From contig CM055314.2 of NCBI GenBank assembly GCA_029255685.2, positions 40,799,790 through 40,863,789 on the forward strand: DNA of 64,000 nt. The letters run 5' to 3'. How positions within the stretch are numbered: the first letter of the stretch is position 1; each line of letters starts with the position of its first letter. A program made the position numbers and the translations under genes. Positions 1 to 12,654 of the stretch are shown in pieces. The notes beneath the pieces were generated by a model that was not told the origin of the DNA, made no database searches, and saw only the letters and a list, made by a program, of their open reading frames with translations. Origin of the DNA: Silene conica (lineage: Eukaryota > Streptophyta > Magnoliopsida > Caryophyllales > Caryophyllaceae).

Positions 1-445
1 CAGTCCATTATGACCCAAAAGATTCCCATTTGACCCCTTTTACGGAAGATCGTAGAGCATAAATTAAAGTCACTTTGAAACTATATCACCTTAGAGCAAC
101 CAGTCTCTAGTCTAAGAATCGACTCATAAGAATTCATATAGTAGCTCTTGCCACGACCAGGCTCAAAATGAATTGCAAAGAACTCTATAAGCGGTCACTA
201 CCCGACACGAGTGTACCTTACAGTCTGTCTATGTGATCGACTAGTCATCCCTTATGACTCCATGGTATTAGAAATCACCATCAATCGCATCACAATCTAG
301 TCACTTCGAGACCTCACCTCATACAAGTGACTAGGGGCACTACTAAGTTAATCCAGTTCACTTTAACATGGTTCAATTATTGTCATACAACCCTGTTTGG
401 ATTTAACAAAGTATAAAAGAAAACAAGTTTTTAAATTAAAACTTA
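1..445 (-). other. Copia-1 3' noncoding region
   Basis: No coding potential is seen. Read on the minus strand it follows the RNase H segment, and in position and general character it matches the 3' noncoding stretches of the other copia pieces here (44897-45684 and 49278-49470): a short region before the polypurine tract and LTR. The LTR itself is not in the window. Confidence 0.6.
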
Positions 446-1815
446 AATGATGAACGACATTATCTTATATGAACACAAAAACAACCTTTTTCATTTCATA
501 TCATATAATCGATTACACATTGGGTAAACATTTAAGACCCATAGAACGAGCATGAGAATCATGCTTAACTTGCGACAAAGGTTTAGTTAAGGGATCAGCC
601 ACATTATCATTTGTCCCAACCTTACAAATCGTTATTTCCTTCCTATCAATGAAATCCCGGATTACATGATATTTTCTAGGTACATGTCTAGATTTATTGC
701 TAGACTTCGGCTCCTTAGCCTGAAAGATAGCAACACTGTTATCACAATAAAGGATGATAGGATCTTCGACATTTGGCACTACTCTTAGTCCCTTAATGAA
801 TTGCCTTATCCACGCTGCTTCCTTTGCAGCTTCTGATGCTGCAATGTACTCTGCTTCCGTAGTAGAATCCGCAACGACTGGCTCTTTGAAGCTTTTCCAA
901 CTAATGGCACCACCATTCATGATAAAGACAAATCCAGCCTGGGATTTAAAATCGTCTTTATCTGTTTGGAAGCTTGCATCTGTGTAACCCTTTACACACA
1001 AATATTCTTCCCCTCCAAACACTAAAAATGAATCCTTAGTCCTTCTTAAGTACTTAAGAATATTCTTGACTGCAATCCAGTGACTGTCACCTGAATTTGC
1101 TTGATATCTACTGGTCATGCTCAAAGTATAGGAGACATCTGGACGAGTGCATATCATGGCGTACATGATGGATCCCACAGCGGAAGCATAAGGGATCTCT
1201 TTCATGCGTTCAACATCTTTAGGCTCTGTGGGAGATTGAGACTTTCTCAATATATTCCAGCTTCCCATTGGGATAAACCCTCTCTTGGAATTTCCCATGT
1301 TGAACCGACGTAGAACCTTATCGATATAAGATTCTTGACTTAGTGCCAATATCCTCTTGGATTTATCTTTATAGATCCGGATACCTAGTATGCGTTACGC
1401 ATTTCCCAAATCTTTCATCTGAAAATGGTTACCTAACCATCCTTTCACTGATGAAAGCATTGGAACATCATTTCCAATGAGTAGTATGTCATCCACATAC
1501 AAAATTAGGAATACAACATTGCTCCCACTGAATTTCATATATAGACATGGTTCCTCAACACTTCGAGCAAAACCATTCTCTTTTATGACTTCATTGAAGC
1601 GATGACTCCAACTCCTGGATGCTTGCTTAAGACCATAAATGGATCTCTTAAGTTTGCACACTTTGTTAGGATTTTTAGGATCTTCAAAACCCTCAGGTTG
1701 TATCATATACACATCCTCTTTTAAATGCCCATTTAAAAAGGCGGTTTTGACATCCATTTGCCACACTTCGTAATCATGACAATGAAGACCTTGAACTTGG
1801 GAAAACCCTTTTGCA
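446..1815 (-). pseudogene. Copia-1 RT/RNase H segment, duplicate copy 1
   Basis: Encodes copia reverse transcriptase with the YVDDILL active-site motif, the GSIMYAMICTRPDVSY stretch typical of copia RT-RNase H connection, and RNase H (ADSTTEAEYIAASEAAK and the C-terminal DNVADPLTKPL). It is nearly identical to 1816-3080 plus its continuation after 19085, so it is one half of a direct duplication of about 1.37 kb inside the element. It is part of a fossil retrotransposon, not a host gene. Confidence 0.85.
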
Positions 1816-3080
1816 TGATGAACGAGATTATCTTATATGAACACAAAAACAACCTTTTTCTTTTCATATCATATAATCGATTACACATTGGGTAAACATT
1901 TAAGACCCATAGAACGAGCATCAGAATCATGCTTAACTTGCGACAAAGGTTTAGTTAAGGGATCAGCCACATTATCATTTGTCCCAACCTTACAAATCGT
2001 TATTTCCTTCCTATCAATGAAATCCCGGATTACATGATATTTTCTAGGTACATGTCTAGATTTATTGCTAGACTTCGGCTCCTTAGCTTGAAAGACAGCA
2101 ACACTGTTATCACAATAAAGGGTGATAGGATCTTCGACATTTGGCACTACTCTTAGTCCCTTAATGAATTGCCTTATCCACGCTGCATCCTTTGCAGCTT
2201 CTGATGCTGTAATGTACTCTGCTTCCGTAGTAGAATCCGCAACGACTGGCTCTTTGAAGCTTTTCCAACTAATGGCACCACCATTCATGATAAAGACAAA
2301 TCCAGCCTGGGATTTAAAATCGTCTTTATCTGTTTGGAAGCTTGCATCTGTGTAACCCTTTACACACACATATTATTCACCTCCAAACACTAAAAATGAA
2401 TCCTTAGTCCTTCTTAAGTACTTAAGAATATTCTTGACTGCAATCCAGTGACTGTCACCTGAATTTGCTTGATATCTACTGGTCATGCTCAAAGTATACG
2501 AGACATCTGGACGAGTGCATATCATGGCGTACATGATGGATCCCACAGCGGAAGCATAAGGGATCTCTTTCATGCGTTCAACATCTTTAGGCTCTGTGGG
2601 AGATTGAGACTTTCTCAATATATTCCCGCTTCCCATTGGGATAAACCCTCTCTTGGAATTTCCCATGTTGAACCGACGTAGAACCTTATCGATATAAGAA
2701 TCTTGACTTAGTGCCAATATCCTCTTGGATCTATCTTTATAGATCCGGATACCTAATATGCGTTGCGCATTTCCCAAATCTTTCATCTGAAAATGGTTAC
2801 CTAACCATCCTTTCACTGATGAAAGCATTGGAACATCATTTCCAATGAGTAGTATGTCATCCACATACAAAATTAGGAATACAACATTGCTCCCACTGAA
2901 TTTCATATATAGACATGGTTCCTCAACACTTCGAGCAAAACCTTTCTCTTTTATGACTTCATTGAAGCGATGATTCCAACTTCTGGATGCTTGCTTAAGA
3001 CCATAAATGGATCTCTTAAGTTTGTACACTTTGTTAGGATTTTTAGGATCTTCAAAACCCTCAGGTTGTATCATATACAC
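1816..3080 (-). pseudogene. Copia-1 RT/RNase H segment, duplicate copy 2, interrupted by the family A array
   Basis: Second copy of the RT/RNase H segment with the same motifs (YVDDILL, IMYAMICTRPDVSY, ADSTTEAEY). It stops abruptly at 3080, exactly where the family A LTR begins, and the reading resumes at 19085 after the array. The five bases TACAC at 3076-3080 are repeated at 19085-19089. The boundary with copy 1 is marked by the shared start around TGATGAACGA at 446 and 1816. Confidence 0.85.
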
Positions 3081-3674
3081 TGATGCCCGTCGTTGAGGGT
3101 ACCAAAGATAAATTTATAATTCATAACTTTAACAATAGATAGTGAAAGTCAGGGTCGAACCACAAGGAGGTGGGGAATGTTTATTGTTTGATGTGAATGT
3201 TTAAAGTAACAATTCTGGGGGTTTAAATTGGTTGATTACTAAGTCTAAGGCAAAGATTAAAATAAACAAATAATAAAAGATGAGAATAAAATATAATAAA
3301 AAGGGATGCTAGGATGTTTGGGTAATAAATAGCTAAGGTAAAATAAATCCTAAGGTCAACATGTATTGCAGTCGCGTAAGGGGGTGTAACATATCTTTTT
3401 AGGTCTATGCTACCTAATAGCTCCTTTCGGCCTATGCTATTAGTTCCTAGGTCTCACAATTATTGGGTGTCAACAATAAGGGTGATTCCTAAATCCTAGG
3501 TCACATACCTTTCAGTCTTAAGCAACCTAGCCGTCTTAAAGTGTAAACCAATGCCCTTCCCGTATCTCTCAATCTTGGGTAGGTCATTACTAACATCCTA
3601 CAAGTCTCCTTTCAGTCTCATTGTAGGGTATTATAGTCAGCAAAGAAAGACGAAACAGAATTCATACGCGAGTG

Positions 3675-3748
3675 GGTCGACCGACCGGCTATTCCAGTCG
3701 GCCGACCACCGCCTTGGTCGACCGACCCATTAATTGAGTCGGCCGACC
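3675..3748. repeat. Two bipartite palindrome modules in family A LTR
   Basis: Module 1: boxes 3675-3686 and 3696-3707 around a 9-bp spacer. Module 2: boxes 3716-3727 and 3737-3748 around a different 9-bp spacer. The left boxes are GGTCGACCGACC, the right boxes AGTCGGCCGACC. The same pair recurs in the other three LTRs of the array; in LTR 3 one box centre differs. Confidence 0.9.
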
Positions 3749-4253
3749 ACGGCTCTGCTACAGGTTGGTCTCGGAATTTACATTACCTATGCATATTCAT
3801 CCCCTACATCCTAACATATGAAATTTAGCTACTCATGAAGATTGAAACGATAATGAAAATAGTAATAAACATGGAAATTATAAAGAACATCAATCTAAAC
3901 ATGCAATAGAAATAAAGGCTTGGGATTCTAACTTAACCGTATGCAATAATTATAAACTAATAATAATAAAACATAAATTAAGAGAGGAATTACCGGAAAT
4001 AATGATTAAGGCGGAAAAGAACAAGCTTTATTGACTAATGTTGAAAGATTGATGAAGAGCAAAATATTAAACTAAAGAAAAGTGTTTGATGATTATGGAA
4101 AGATTAAAACTAAAACTAGATGTGAGATTTTATAGGTAAAGCTGAATTTTTAACCCTAATCACGAAATTCGGCTTAAATAGATGGAAATAAAGAGTTTCC
4201 CAATGACCTAAACACTTTAATGGGCTTCGCGGAAACTTCTGGGTCTGTGATGT

Positions 4254-4286
4254 GGTCGGTCGACCCAAATAGTAGGTCGGTCGACC
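4254..4286. repeat. Bipartite palindrome module in family A LTR
   Basis: Two GGTCGGTCGACC boxes (4254-4265 and 4275-4286) with 9 bp between. It sits about 445 bp from the minus-strand start of the LTR, the same distance as in the family B LTR. Confidence 0.9.
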
Positions 4287-5388
4287 CAGTTGTCGGGACT
4301 GCAGCGCGCGTCGATCTTAAAACAGCTGCCATTTCTTCGTTACTTATTGTAATCAAGCGATTCTTGCGGCGTTGGAAAGCTAAGAGGATAAGCTTTCACC
4401 TCCAACTGGATTCACTCTATTATCTGCTCTAGAACTCGAGATATAGTCATTTGAAACAGGCTGCAATGCCGTGGATCGATTCTTTGCTTGTTAAAGCTAT
4501 CTTCAGGCCTTGAAATGTGCGCTAGGCTTCGTTCCTTCTTATCCTTAGTCATAAAAAAATACCGACGGCAAAAATTTGGTGCAAAATCGTCCCTTTTCCG
4601 CATAAATCTGCAAAAGAGCATAAAAATACGAAAGTGCACAATTGTTGGGAAAAAGGACTAAAACATAGTAAATGAGCGACCAAATGCGTGTAAAAATAGA
4701 TGAAAAACATCATAAAATAGACACGCATCAAATTTTTCAAACCAAACCCTTGCTTGCCCTCAAGCAAGAAGTAGACTCGATCCTAACTAATGGAACGATT
4801 TCAATCTCAGAGCGAAATTTACATGTCAGCCTAAACCAATACCAAGTACAAAATGAGAAAGTATATAAATCATGCAAACGAGTTATGGTGTTGTCAAACT
4901 TGCAACACTAAAGACTATAGAGACTTTATACTATGGACTCTCGCGGTACGCTCGAGAGACTCATGAAGCAAATGGTGAGTATATGTAGAAGATAGAAAGA
5001 AGTAAATTGTCATGACACTCACCTAACTACGACCCATGGAAACATGCCTGCAATCTAACATGAACAAGAATTCTACAACTATGTATAACCATACTCATCA
5101 AGCGACTCAGATACGTGCAATTGAGATAATGAAAGATAAGTGAGGTAAAAGGTAAAAAGTGGTTAAAAATGTTTTTGGATTTGTGGGGTTAGTAGCCAAG
5201 CTAGTAAAACCGGTTCCCAACAACAAACTTCACAACTTTTGATATTAAGGAAGTGCTCTTTTGTAGCACAACTCTCACATTAAATATAAGAAAGGACTCC
5301 CAAATATTTTGAATGAGGTACGGGAGTGATAATATATAAAAGAAAGGGATTTTGGAACGATTTTTTTTTCATTCTGATGCTGTCAGGT

Positions 5389-5421
5389 GGTCGCTCGACC
5401 CAAGAAGGTGGTCGGTCGACT
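5389..5421. repeat. Bipartite palindrome module, family A internal
   Basis: Boxes GGTCGCTCGACC (5389-5400) and GGTCGGTCGACT (5410-5421), spacer 9 bp. It lies just before the T-rich tract. The same site in family B is 25608-25640. Confidence 0.85.
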
Positions 5422-6472
5422 TCTTTCTTGTACGTTTTGATTTTTTTTTTTTCGTTTTTCTTTTCTTTCTTTCTTTTTCTGAATTTTTCTGTTCCTTTTT
5501 TTTTCTTGCTTCTTTTTTTTCTCCTTTCTTTTCTCTTTTTTTTTTTTTTTTTGCTCATGATAGCAAATAAACCAAGATGCGTCAAAATACCAAGGACTAC
5601 AAATACTAGCTTGGAAGGGTAGGCTAAGTATGGGATGTAGTTTTGGGGGAATAAAAAGGCAATTTTGGCTATGTGAAGCTTATGGGTAATTATGAGAAAA
5701 GAGATTCCAAATGCACGTATCAAAACTCACAAAACGAGATAGTAAAACAAGTATATAGCAATTCAGGTTCATGTTTATGCATATTGATGTAACATGTTCC
5801 AAGGGGAGTACTACTCACATCCTAGACAACTGGTTTAAGAATGAAACCAGGAATAAGGCTCTAAAACTCAGAATGTATAATAGGTTGCCAAGGTATAAGT
5901 CAAGTCTCAAGATATGCAAGTTGACAAAAACTCGTAGATATGCGAAAGACTCTCATACTAAAACAAGTTGACAAGGCAAGGTAAAGGCATAAACATGTAG
6001 GATAGCTAAATCATCCTTGAAATACTTTCGTTCCGACTCGACCTATATGCTAAAATAAACGTGCATTTTTTGGAAATTTTTGAATTTTTTCATTTTTTTT
6101 TTTTTGTATTTTTCTTTTGTATAGGTAAGGAAAATAAAGAAAAGAACGATCCAAGACAGAAATGCAATAAACGTGTGAAACGTGTGACAAAATGCAATGC
6201 ATGTGACACGAAACCATTCCCCAAACCAACCCGCACAATGTCCCCATTGTGCATTAGCCTAAGTAAAGGTTTCAGAAAATTAAAGAAAAGATGCAAAGAG
6301 AGTAAAAACTAAGGAAAAACTGGAAAGAACTCACTGGGTTATGAAGCGCGTGAGAAAAACCTCCCAAAACCAGCGTAAGCTGGGAGGTTTTGGTGGCCAG
6401 CAGTGCCACTCAAGTACCCAAGATGGTGCACGAATTCCGAGGAAGAAGCGAACAGGGTGTGACGGACGGGTA

Positions 6473-6576
6473 GGTCAACCGACCCATATTTTAGGTCGAC
6501 CGACCTTCCTGCAGACTGCAGGAATTCCAATATTACAGGGACTAGGTCGACCGACCCGTGTATCTGGTCGGTCGAC
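6473..6576. repeat. Two bipartite palindrome modules, family A internal
   Basis: Boxes at 6473-6484 and 6494-6505, then 6544-6555 and 6565-6576. Both spacers are 9 bp with unrelated sequences. The linker between modules contains CTGCAG-type sequence, a recurring feature of the linkers elsewhere. Confidence 0.9.
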
Positions 6577-6792
6577 CCCTCTGCGTCACAGCGGTCTTCG
6601 TTTCTTTATTGAACCTGAAAAAGCAATAGATATGCGCCCAACAAATGCGCGAGATCCCAGAACAAGTCCAAAAAGTCTTAACTACGCAAACACGAAAAAG
6701 TTGTCCTAAAAACTTAAAGAAAGCAAGCTCGAAAGTCTTAGCAAAACAAAAAAAATGTCTTAAGAAAAACAGAAACGAGCAAAAAGAAGAAG

Positions 6793-7834
6793 TCATCCGC
6801 GAAGGATTCGGCGTTTCTTTGACCAAGGGCTCTGACTATAGGCTACTCCTTCAGCTATGGTGATTTGGGTAGATGAGTTTCTCTCCACCATGTAGATGGG
6901 TGGGTCATCATCCACAGCTCTAGCCATCCATCTCCCGGAGTTGTAGACTCCCAAGTCGTGGGCCGACACCTTCCTGGGTTTCTTCTTCTTAGGGCTCTTT
7001 TCTTTAGCCAAATGATCACTTGCTTGAGTGACCTCGTTCTCTACATCATTTGATCGAGTAAGTGGTACTACTCGATCGAGAACATCTCTCTTCCTACCGC
7101 CTATAGACTCTACCACTAGTGTCGCAATTTCTAGAGCATCCAAATCACCCTCCTGAGCAAGATATTCACCTGCACATGCCTCAAAACACATCAAAGCCTC
7201 CGAAGGATCCTTTGTAAAGGATCCTTGTACATAACATTCACTAATATTATTAAAAACATCAGGAATGTCAAAAAATGAATCCTGCAAAAAACAAGGTTCA
7301 TCAACCGAAGGTTCAAACATGTTCATCACTAACACCTACAGAAATAGGTTGGTCAGTCAAGGGGTAAATTTCTAACTCATCATCTGTATCTAAATCCAAG
7401 TCAGTATCATCAACGGGGAGGCAGAGGGAATCAAATAACCTATCATTCTCATCCTTAAGAATGAGCGACTCTTCAGTAATGGGTGTGATAGGATCACACT
7501 CAACAGGAATATCCGGGTTACTAATATAAATGCCCTCATACCCCTCCGTATCTACACCGGCTCGGATTAGGTGTTTGAGAAGCTCCCATTGCTTCTCACA
7601 GGGTAGGTCTAATAATTCCCATCCGCAATTTCTCTCAATCTCGATCAAGGTCTTAACAGTAACTCCATCATATAAGATACGACAAACCTCCCCAATACTA
7701 ATAGGATAGCCAAATTGAGAAAGGAAAGAGATTAATCTATCACAATAGAAATACAAAGGTTCATGCTCGAGTTGTGGGAAATGGGCGATGGTCATGACAG
7801 TGAAAGAAAAAGGGAAAACATAAACAAAAAACAA
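6793..7834 (-). pseudogene. Family A conserved coding segment, unit 1 (unknown function)
   Basis: Encodes an acidic protein region (rich in Asp, Glu and Pro, with the segment ISNPDIPVECDPITPI) followed by a basic cluster SPKKKKPRK that resembles a nuclear localisation signal. I do not recognise capsid, zinc knuckle, protease, RT or integrase. The same product in family B (26997-27794) is in one frame; here it has about one break. Three nearly identical copies lie in the array. Conservation between A and B suggests it once mattered to the element. Function is unknown. Confidence 0.6.
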
Positions 7835-7874
7835 TAAACACTGGCGTCACCTCCCCGGCAACGGCGCCAAAATT

Positions 7875-9524
7875 TGATGCCCGTCGTTGAGGGTACCAAA
7901 GATAAATTTATAATTCCTAACTTTAACAATAGATAGTGAAAGTCAGGGTCGAACCACAAGGAGGTGGGGAATGTTTATTGTTTGATGTGAATGTTTAAAG
8001 TAACAATTCTGGGGGTTTAAATTGGTTGATTACTAAGTCTAAGGCAAAGATTAAAATAAACAAATAATAAAAGATGAGAATAAAATATAATAAAAAGGGA
8101 TGCTAGGATGTTTGGGTAATAAATAGCTAAGGTAAAATAAATCCTAAGGTCAACATGTATTGCAGTCGCGTAAGGGGGTGTAACATATCTTTTTAGGTCT
8201 ATGCTACCTAATAGCTCCTTTCGGCCTATGCTATTAGTTCCTAGGTCTCACAATTATTGGGTGTCAACAATAAGGGTGATTCCTAAATCCTAGGTCACAT
8301 ACCTTTCAGTCTTAAGCAACCTAGCCGTCTTAAAGTGTAAACCAATGCCCTTCCCGTATCTCTCAATCTTGGGTAGGTCATTACTAACATCCTACAAGTC
8401 TCCTTTCAGTCTCATTGTAGGGTATTATAGTCAGCAAAGAAAGACGAAACAGAATTCATACGCGAGTGGGTCGACCGACCGGCTATTCCAGTCGGCCGAC
8501 CACCGCCTTGGTCGACCGACCCATTAATTGAGTCGGCCGACCACGGCTCTGCTACAGGTTGGTCTCGAAATTTACATTACCTATGCATATTCATCCCCTA
8601 CATCCTAACATATGAAATTTAGCTACTCATGAAGATTGAAACGATAATGAAAATAGTAATAAACATGGAAATTATAAAGAACATCAATCTAAACATGCAA
8701 TAGAAATAAAGGCTTGGGATTCTAACTTAACCGTATGCAATAATTATAAACTAATAATAATAAAACATAAATTAAGAGAGGAATTACCGGAAATAATGAT
8801 TAAGGCGGAAAAGAACAAGCTTTATTGACTAATGTTGAAAGATTGATGAAGAGCAAAATATTAAACTAAAGAAAAGTGTTTGATGATTATGGAAAGATTA
8901 AAACTAAAACTAGATGTGAGATTTGATAGGTAAAGCTGAATTTTTAACCCTAATCACGAAATTCGGCTTAGATAGATGGAAATAAAGAGTTTCCCAATGA
9001 CCTAAACACTTTAATGGGCTTCGCGGAAACTTCTGGGTCTGTGCTGTGGTCGGTCGACCCAAATAGTAGGTCGGTCGACCCAGTTGTCGGGACTGCAGCG
9101 CGCGTCGATCTTAAAACAACTGCCATTTCTTCGTTACTTATCGTAATCAAGCGATTCTTGCGGCGTTGGAAAGCTAAGAGGATAAGCTTTCACCTCCAAC
9201 TGGATTCACTCTATTATCGGCTCTAGAACTCGAGATATAGTCATTTGAAACAGGCTGCAATGCCGTGGATCGATTCTTTGCTTGTTAAAGCTATCTTCAG
9301 GCCTTGAAATGTGCGCTAGGCTTCGTTCCTTCTTATCCTTAGTCATAAAAAAATACCGAGGGCATAAATTTGGTGCAAAATCGTCCCTTTTCCGCATAAA
9401 TCTGCAAAAGAGCATAAAAATACGAAAGTGCACAATTGTTGGGAAAAAGGGCTAAAACATAGTAAATGAGCGACCAAATGCGTGTAAAAATAGATGAAAA
9501 ACATCATAAAATAGACACGCATCA
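7875..9524 (-). repeat. Family A LTR 2
   Basis: 1650 bp, same ends and module content as LTR 1. Shared between units 1 and 2, as expected from unequal exchange between LTRs. It differs from LTR 3 at about four sites by eye. Confidence 0.88.
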
Positions 9525-12500
9525 AATTTTTCAAACCAAACCCTTGCTTGCCCTCAAGCAAGAAGTAGACTCGATCCTAACTAATGGAACGATTTCAATC
9601 TCAGAGCGAAATTTACATGTCAGCCTAAACCAATACCAAGTACAAAATGAGAAAGTATATAAATCATGCAAACGAGTTATGGTGTTGTCAAACTTGCAAC
9701 ACTAAAGACTATAGAGACTTTATACTATGGACTCTCGCGGTACGCTCGAGAGACTCATGAAGCAAATGGTGAGTATATGTAGAAGATAGAAAGAAGTAAA
9801 TTGTCATGACACTCACCTAACTACGACCCATGGAAACATGCCTGCAATCTAACATGAACAAGAATTCTACAACTATGTATAACCATACTCATCAAGCGAC
9901 TCAGATACGTGCAATTGAGATAATGAAAGATAAGTGAGGTAAAAGGTAAAAAGTGGTTAAAAATGTTTTTGGATTTGTGGGGTTAGTAGCCAAGCTAGTA
10001 AAACCGGTTCCCAACAACAAACTTCACAACTTTTGATATTAAGGAAGTGCTCTTTTGTAGCACAACTCTCACATTAAATATAAGAAAGGACTCCCAAATA
10101 TTTTGAATGAGGTACGGGAGTGATAACATATAAAAGAAAGGGATTTTGGAACGATTTTTTTTTCATTCTGATGCTGTCAGGTGGTCGCTCGACCCAAGAA
10201 GGTGGTCGGTCGACTTCTTTCTTGTACGTTTTGATTTTTTTTTTCGTTTTTCTTTTCTTTCTTTCTTTTTCTGAATTTTTCTGTTCCTTTTTTTTTCTTG
10301 CTTCTTTTTTTTCTCCTTTCTTTTCTCTTTTTTTTTTTTTTTTGCTCATGATAGCAAATAAACCAAGATGCGTCAAAATACCAAGGACTACAAATACTAG
10401 CTTGGAAGGGTAGGCTAAGTATGGGATGTAGTTTTGGGGGAATAAAAAGGCAATTTTGGCTATGTGAAGCTTATGGGTAATTATGAGAAAAGAGATTCCA
10501 AATGCACGTATCAAAACTCACAAAACGAGATAGTAAAACAAGTATATAGCAATTCAGGTTCATGTTTATGCATATTGATGTAACATGTTCCAAGGGGAGT
10601 ACTACTCACATCCTAGACAACTGGTTTAAGAATGAAACCAGGAATAAGGCTCTAAAACTCAGAATGTATAATAGGTTGCCAAGGTATAAGTCAAGTCTCA
10701 AGATATGCAAGTTGACAAAAACTCGTAGATATGCGAAAGACTCTCATACTAAAACAAGTTGACAAGGCAAGGTAAAGGCATAAACATGTAGGATAGCTAA
10801 ATCATCCTTGAAATACTTTCGTTCCGACTCGACCTATATGCTAAAATAAACGTGCATTTTTTGGAAATTTTTGAATTTTTTCATTTTTTTTTTTGTATTT
10901 TTCTTTTGTATAGGTAAGGAAAATAAAGAAAAGAACGATGCAAGACAGAAATGCAATAAACGTGTGACAAAATGCAATGCATGTGACACGAAACCATTCC
11001 CCAAACCAACCCCCACAATGTCCCCATTGTGCATTAGCCTAAGTAAAGGTTTCAGAAAATTAAAGAAAAGATGCAAAGAGAGTAAAAACTAAGGAAAAAC
11101 TGGAAAGAACTCACTGGGTTATGAAGCGCGTGAGAAAAACCTCCCCAAACCAGCGTAAGCTGGGAGGTTTTGGTGGCCAGCAGTGCCACTCAAGTACCCA
11201 AGATGGTGCACGAATTCCGAGGAAGAAGCGAACAGGGTGTGACGGACGGGTAGGTCAACCGACCCATATTTTAGGTCGACCGACCTTCCTGCAGACTGCA
11301 GGAATTCCAATATTACAGGGACTAGGTCGACCGACCCGTGTATCTGGTCGGTCGACCCCTCTGCGTCACAGCGGTCTTCGTTTCTTTATTGAACCTGAAA
11401 AAGCAATAGATATGCGCCCAACAAATGCGCGAGATCCCAGAACAAGTCCAAAAAGTCTTAACTACGCAAACACGAAAAAGTTGTCCTAAAAACTTAAAGA
11501 AAGCAAGCTCGAAAGTCTTAGCAAAACAAAAAAAATGTCTTAAGAAAAACAGAAACGAGCAAAAAGAAGAAGTCATCCGCGAAGGATTCGGCGTTTCTTT
11601 GACCAAGGGCTCTGACTATAGGCTACTCCTTCAGCTATGGTGATTTGGGTAGATGAGTTTCTCTCCACCATGTAGATGGGTGGGTCATCATCCACAGCTC
11701 TAGCCATCCATCTCCCGGAGTTGTAGACTCCCAAGTCGTGGGCCGACACCTTCCTGGGTTTCTTCTTCTTAGGGCTCTTTTCTTTAGCCAAATGATCACT
11801 TGCTTGAGTGACCTCGTTCTCTACATCATTTGATCGAGTAAGTGGTACTACTCGATCGAGAACATCTCTCTTCCTACCGCCTATAGACTCTACCACTAGT
11901 GTCGCAATTTCTAGAGCATCCAAATCACCCTCCTGAGCAAGATATTCACCTGCACATGCCTCAAAACACATCAAAGCCTCCGAAGGATCCTTTGTAAAGG
12001 ATCCTTGTACATAACATTCACTAATATTATTAAAAACATCAGGAATGTCAAAAAATGAATCCTGCAAAAAACAAGGTTCATCAACCGAAGGTTCAAACAT
12101 GTTCATCACTAACACCTACAGAAATAGGTTGGTCAGTCAAGGGGTAAATTTCTAACTCATCATCTGTATCTAAATCCAAGTCAGTATCATCAACGGGGAG
12201 GCAGAGGGAATCAAATAACCTATCATTCTCATCCTTAAGAATGAGCGACTCTTCAGTAATGGGTGTGATAGGATCACACTCAACAGGAATATCCGGGTTA
12301 CTAATATAAATGCCCTCATACCCCTCCGTATCTACACCGGCTCGGATTAGGTGTTTGAGAAGCTCCCATTGCTTCTCACAGGGTAGGTCTAATAATTCCC
12401 ATCCGCAATTTCTCTCAATCTCGATCAAGGTCTTAACAGTAACTCCATCATATAAGATACGACAAACCTCCCCAATACTAATAGGATAGCCAAATTGAGA

Positions 12501-12654
12501 AAGGAAAGAGATTAATCTATCACAATAGAAATACAAAGGTTCATGCTCGAGTTGTGGGAAATGGGCGATGGTCATGACAGTGAAAGAAAAAGGGAAAACA
12601 TAAACAAAAAACAATAAACACTGGCGTCACCTCCCCGGCAACGGCGCCAAAATT
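9525..12654 (-). other. Family A internal region 2
   Basis: 3130 bp, close to identical to internal region 3. The primer site is at 12632-12649. It holds the same T-rich tract (about 10233-10343), the same modules as unit 1 and the same minus-strand coding segment. 9525-11572 has no supportable gene. Confidence 0.8.
11573..12614 (-). pseudogene. Family A conserved coding segment, unit 2
   Basis: Same acidic plus basic-cluster product as unit 1, identical in translation as far as I can see. About one break. Confidence 0.6.

Larger units (their letters stand above)
3081..4730 (-). repeat. Family A LTR 1 (outer left)
   Basis: 1650 bp, TG...CA ends. Carries three bipartite palindrome modules (3675-3707, 3716-3748, 4254-4286). 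By hand comparison it differs from LTR 2 at about 11 sites. The half next to 4730 (minus-strand 5' half) is closely similar to the matching half of the family B LTR; the other half is only distantly similar. Confidence 0.88.
4731..7874 (-). other. Family A internal region 1
   Basis: 3144 bp. The minus-strand primer site for tRNA-Asp lies at 7852-7869, five bases from LTR 2. A conserved non-gag, non-pol coding segment follows (6793-7834). The rest, 4731-6792, has no coding region I can support: it holds a long T-rich tract (about 5430-5552), further modules, and a purine-rich stretch next to the LTR at 4731. It differs slightly from units 2 and 3, for example by a short extra repeat near 6175. 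Confidence 0.8.

Noticed and set aside
754-987. Plus-strand open frames opposite copia RT/RNase H (also 1101-1313, 2122-2355, 2469-2681)
   Set aside because: Antisense shadows of the minus-strand copia reading; no independent signals.
5280-5723. Open frames over the T-rich tract of family A (Phe-rich or Lys-rich products), also in units 2 and 3 and in family B
   Set aside because: Pure homopolymer effect; frame and length change with T-run length between near-identical units.
3675-6576. GGTCGACC repeats as cloning-vector or adaptor residue (they contain a SalI-type GTCGAC)
   Set aside because: Dozens of copies with fixed 9-bp spacers of differing sequence inside several element families, some in coding frame, cannot be adaptor residue.
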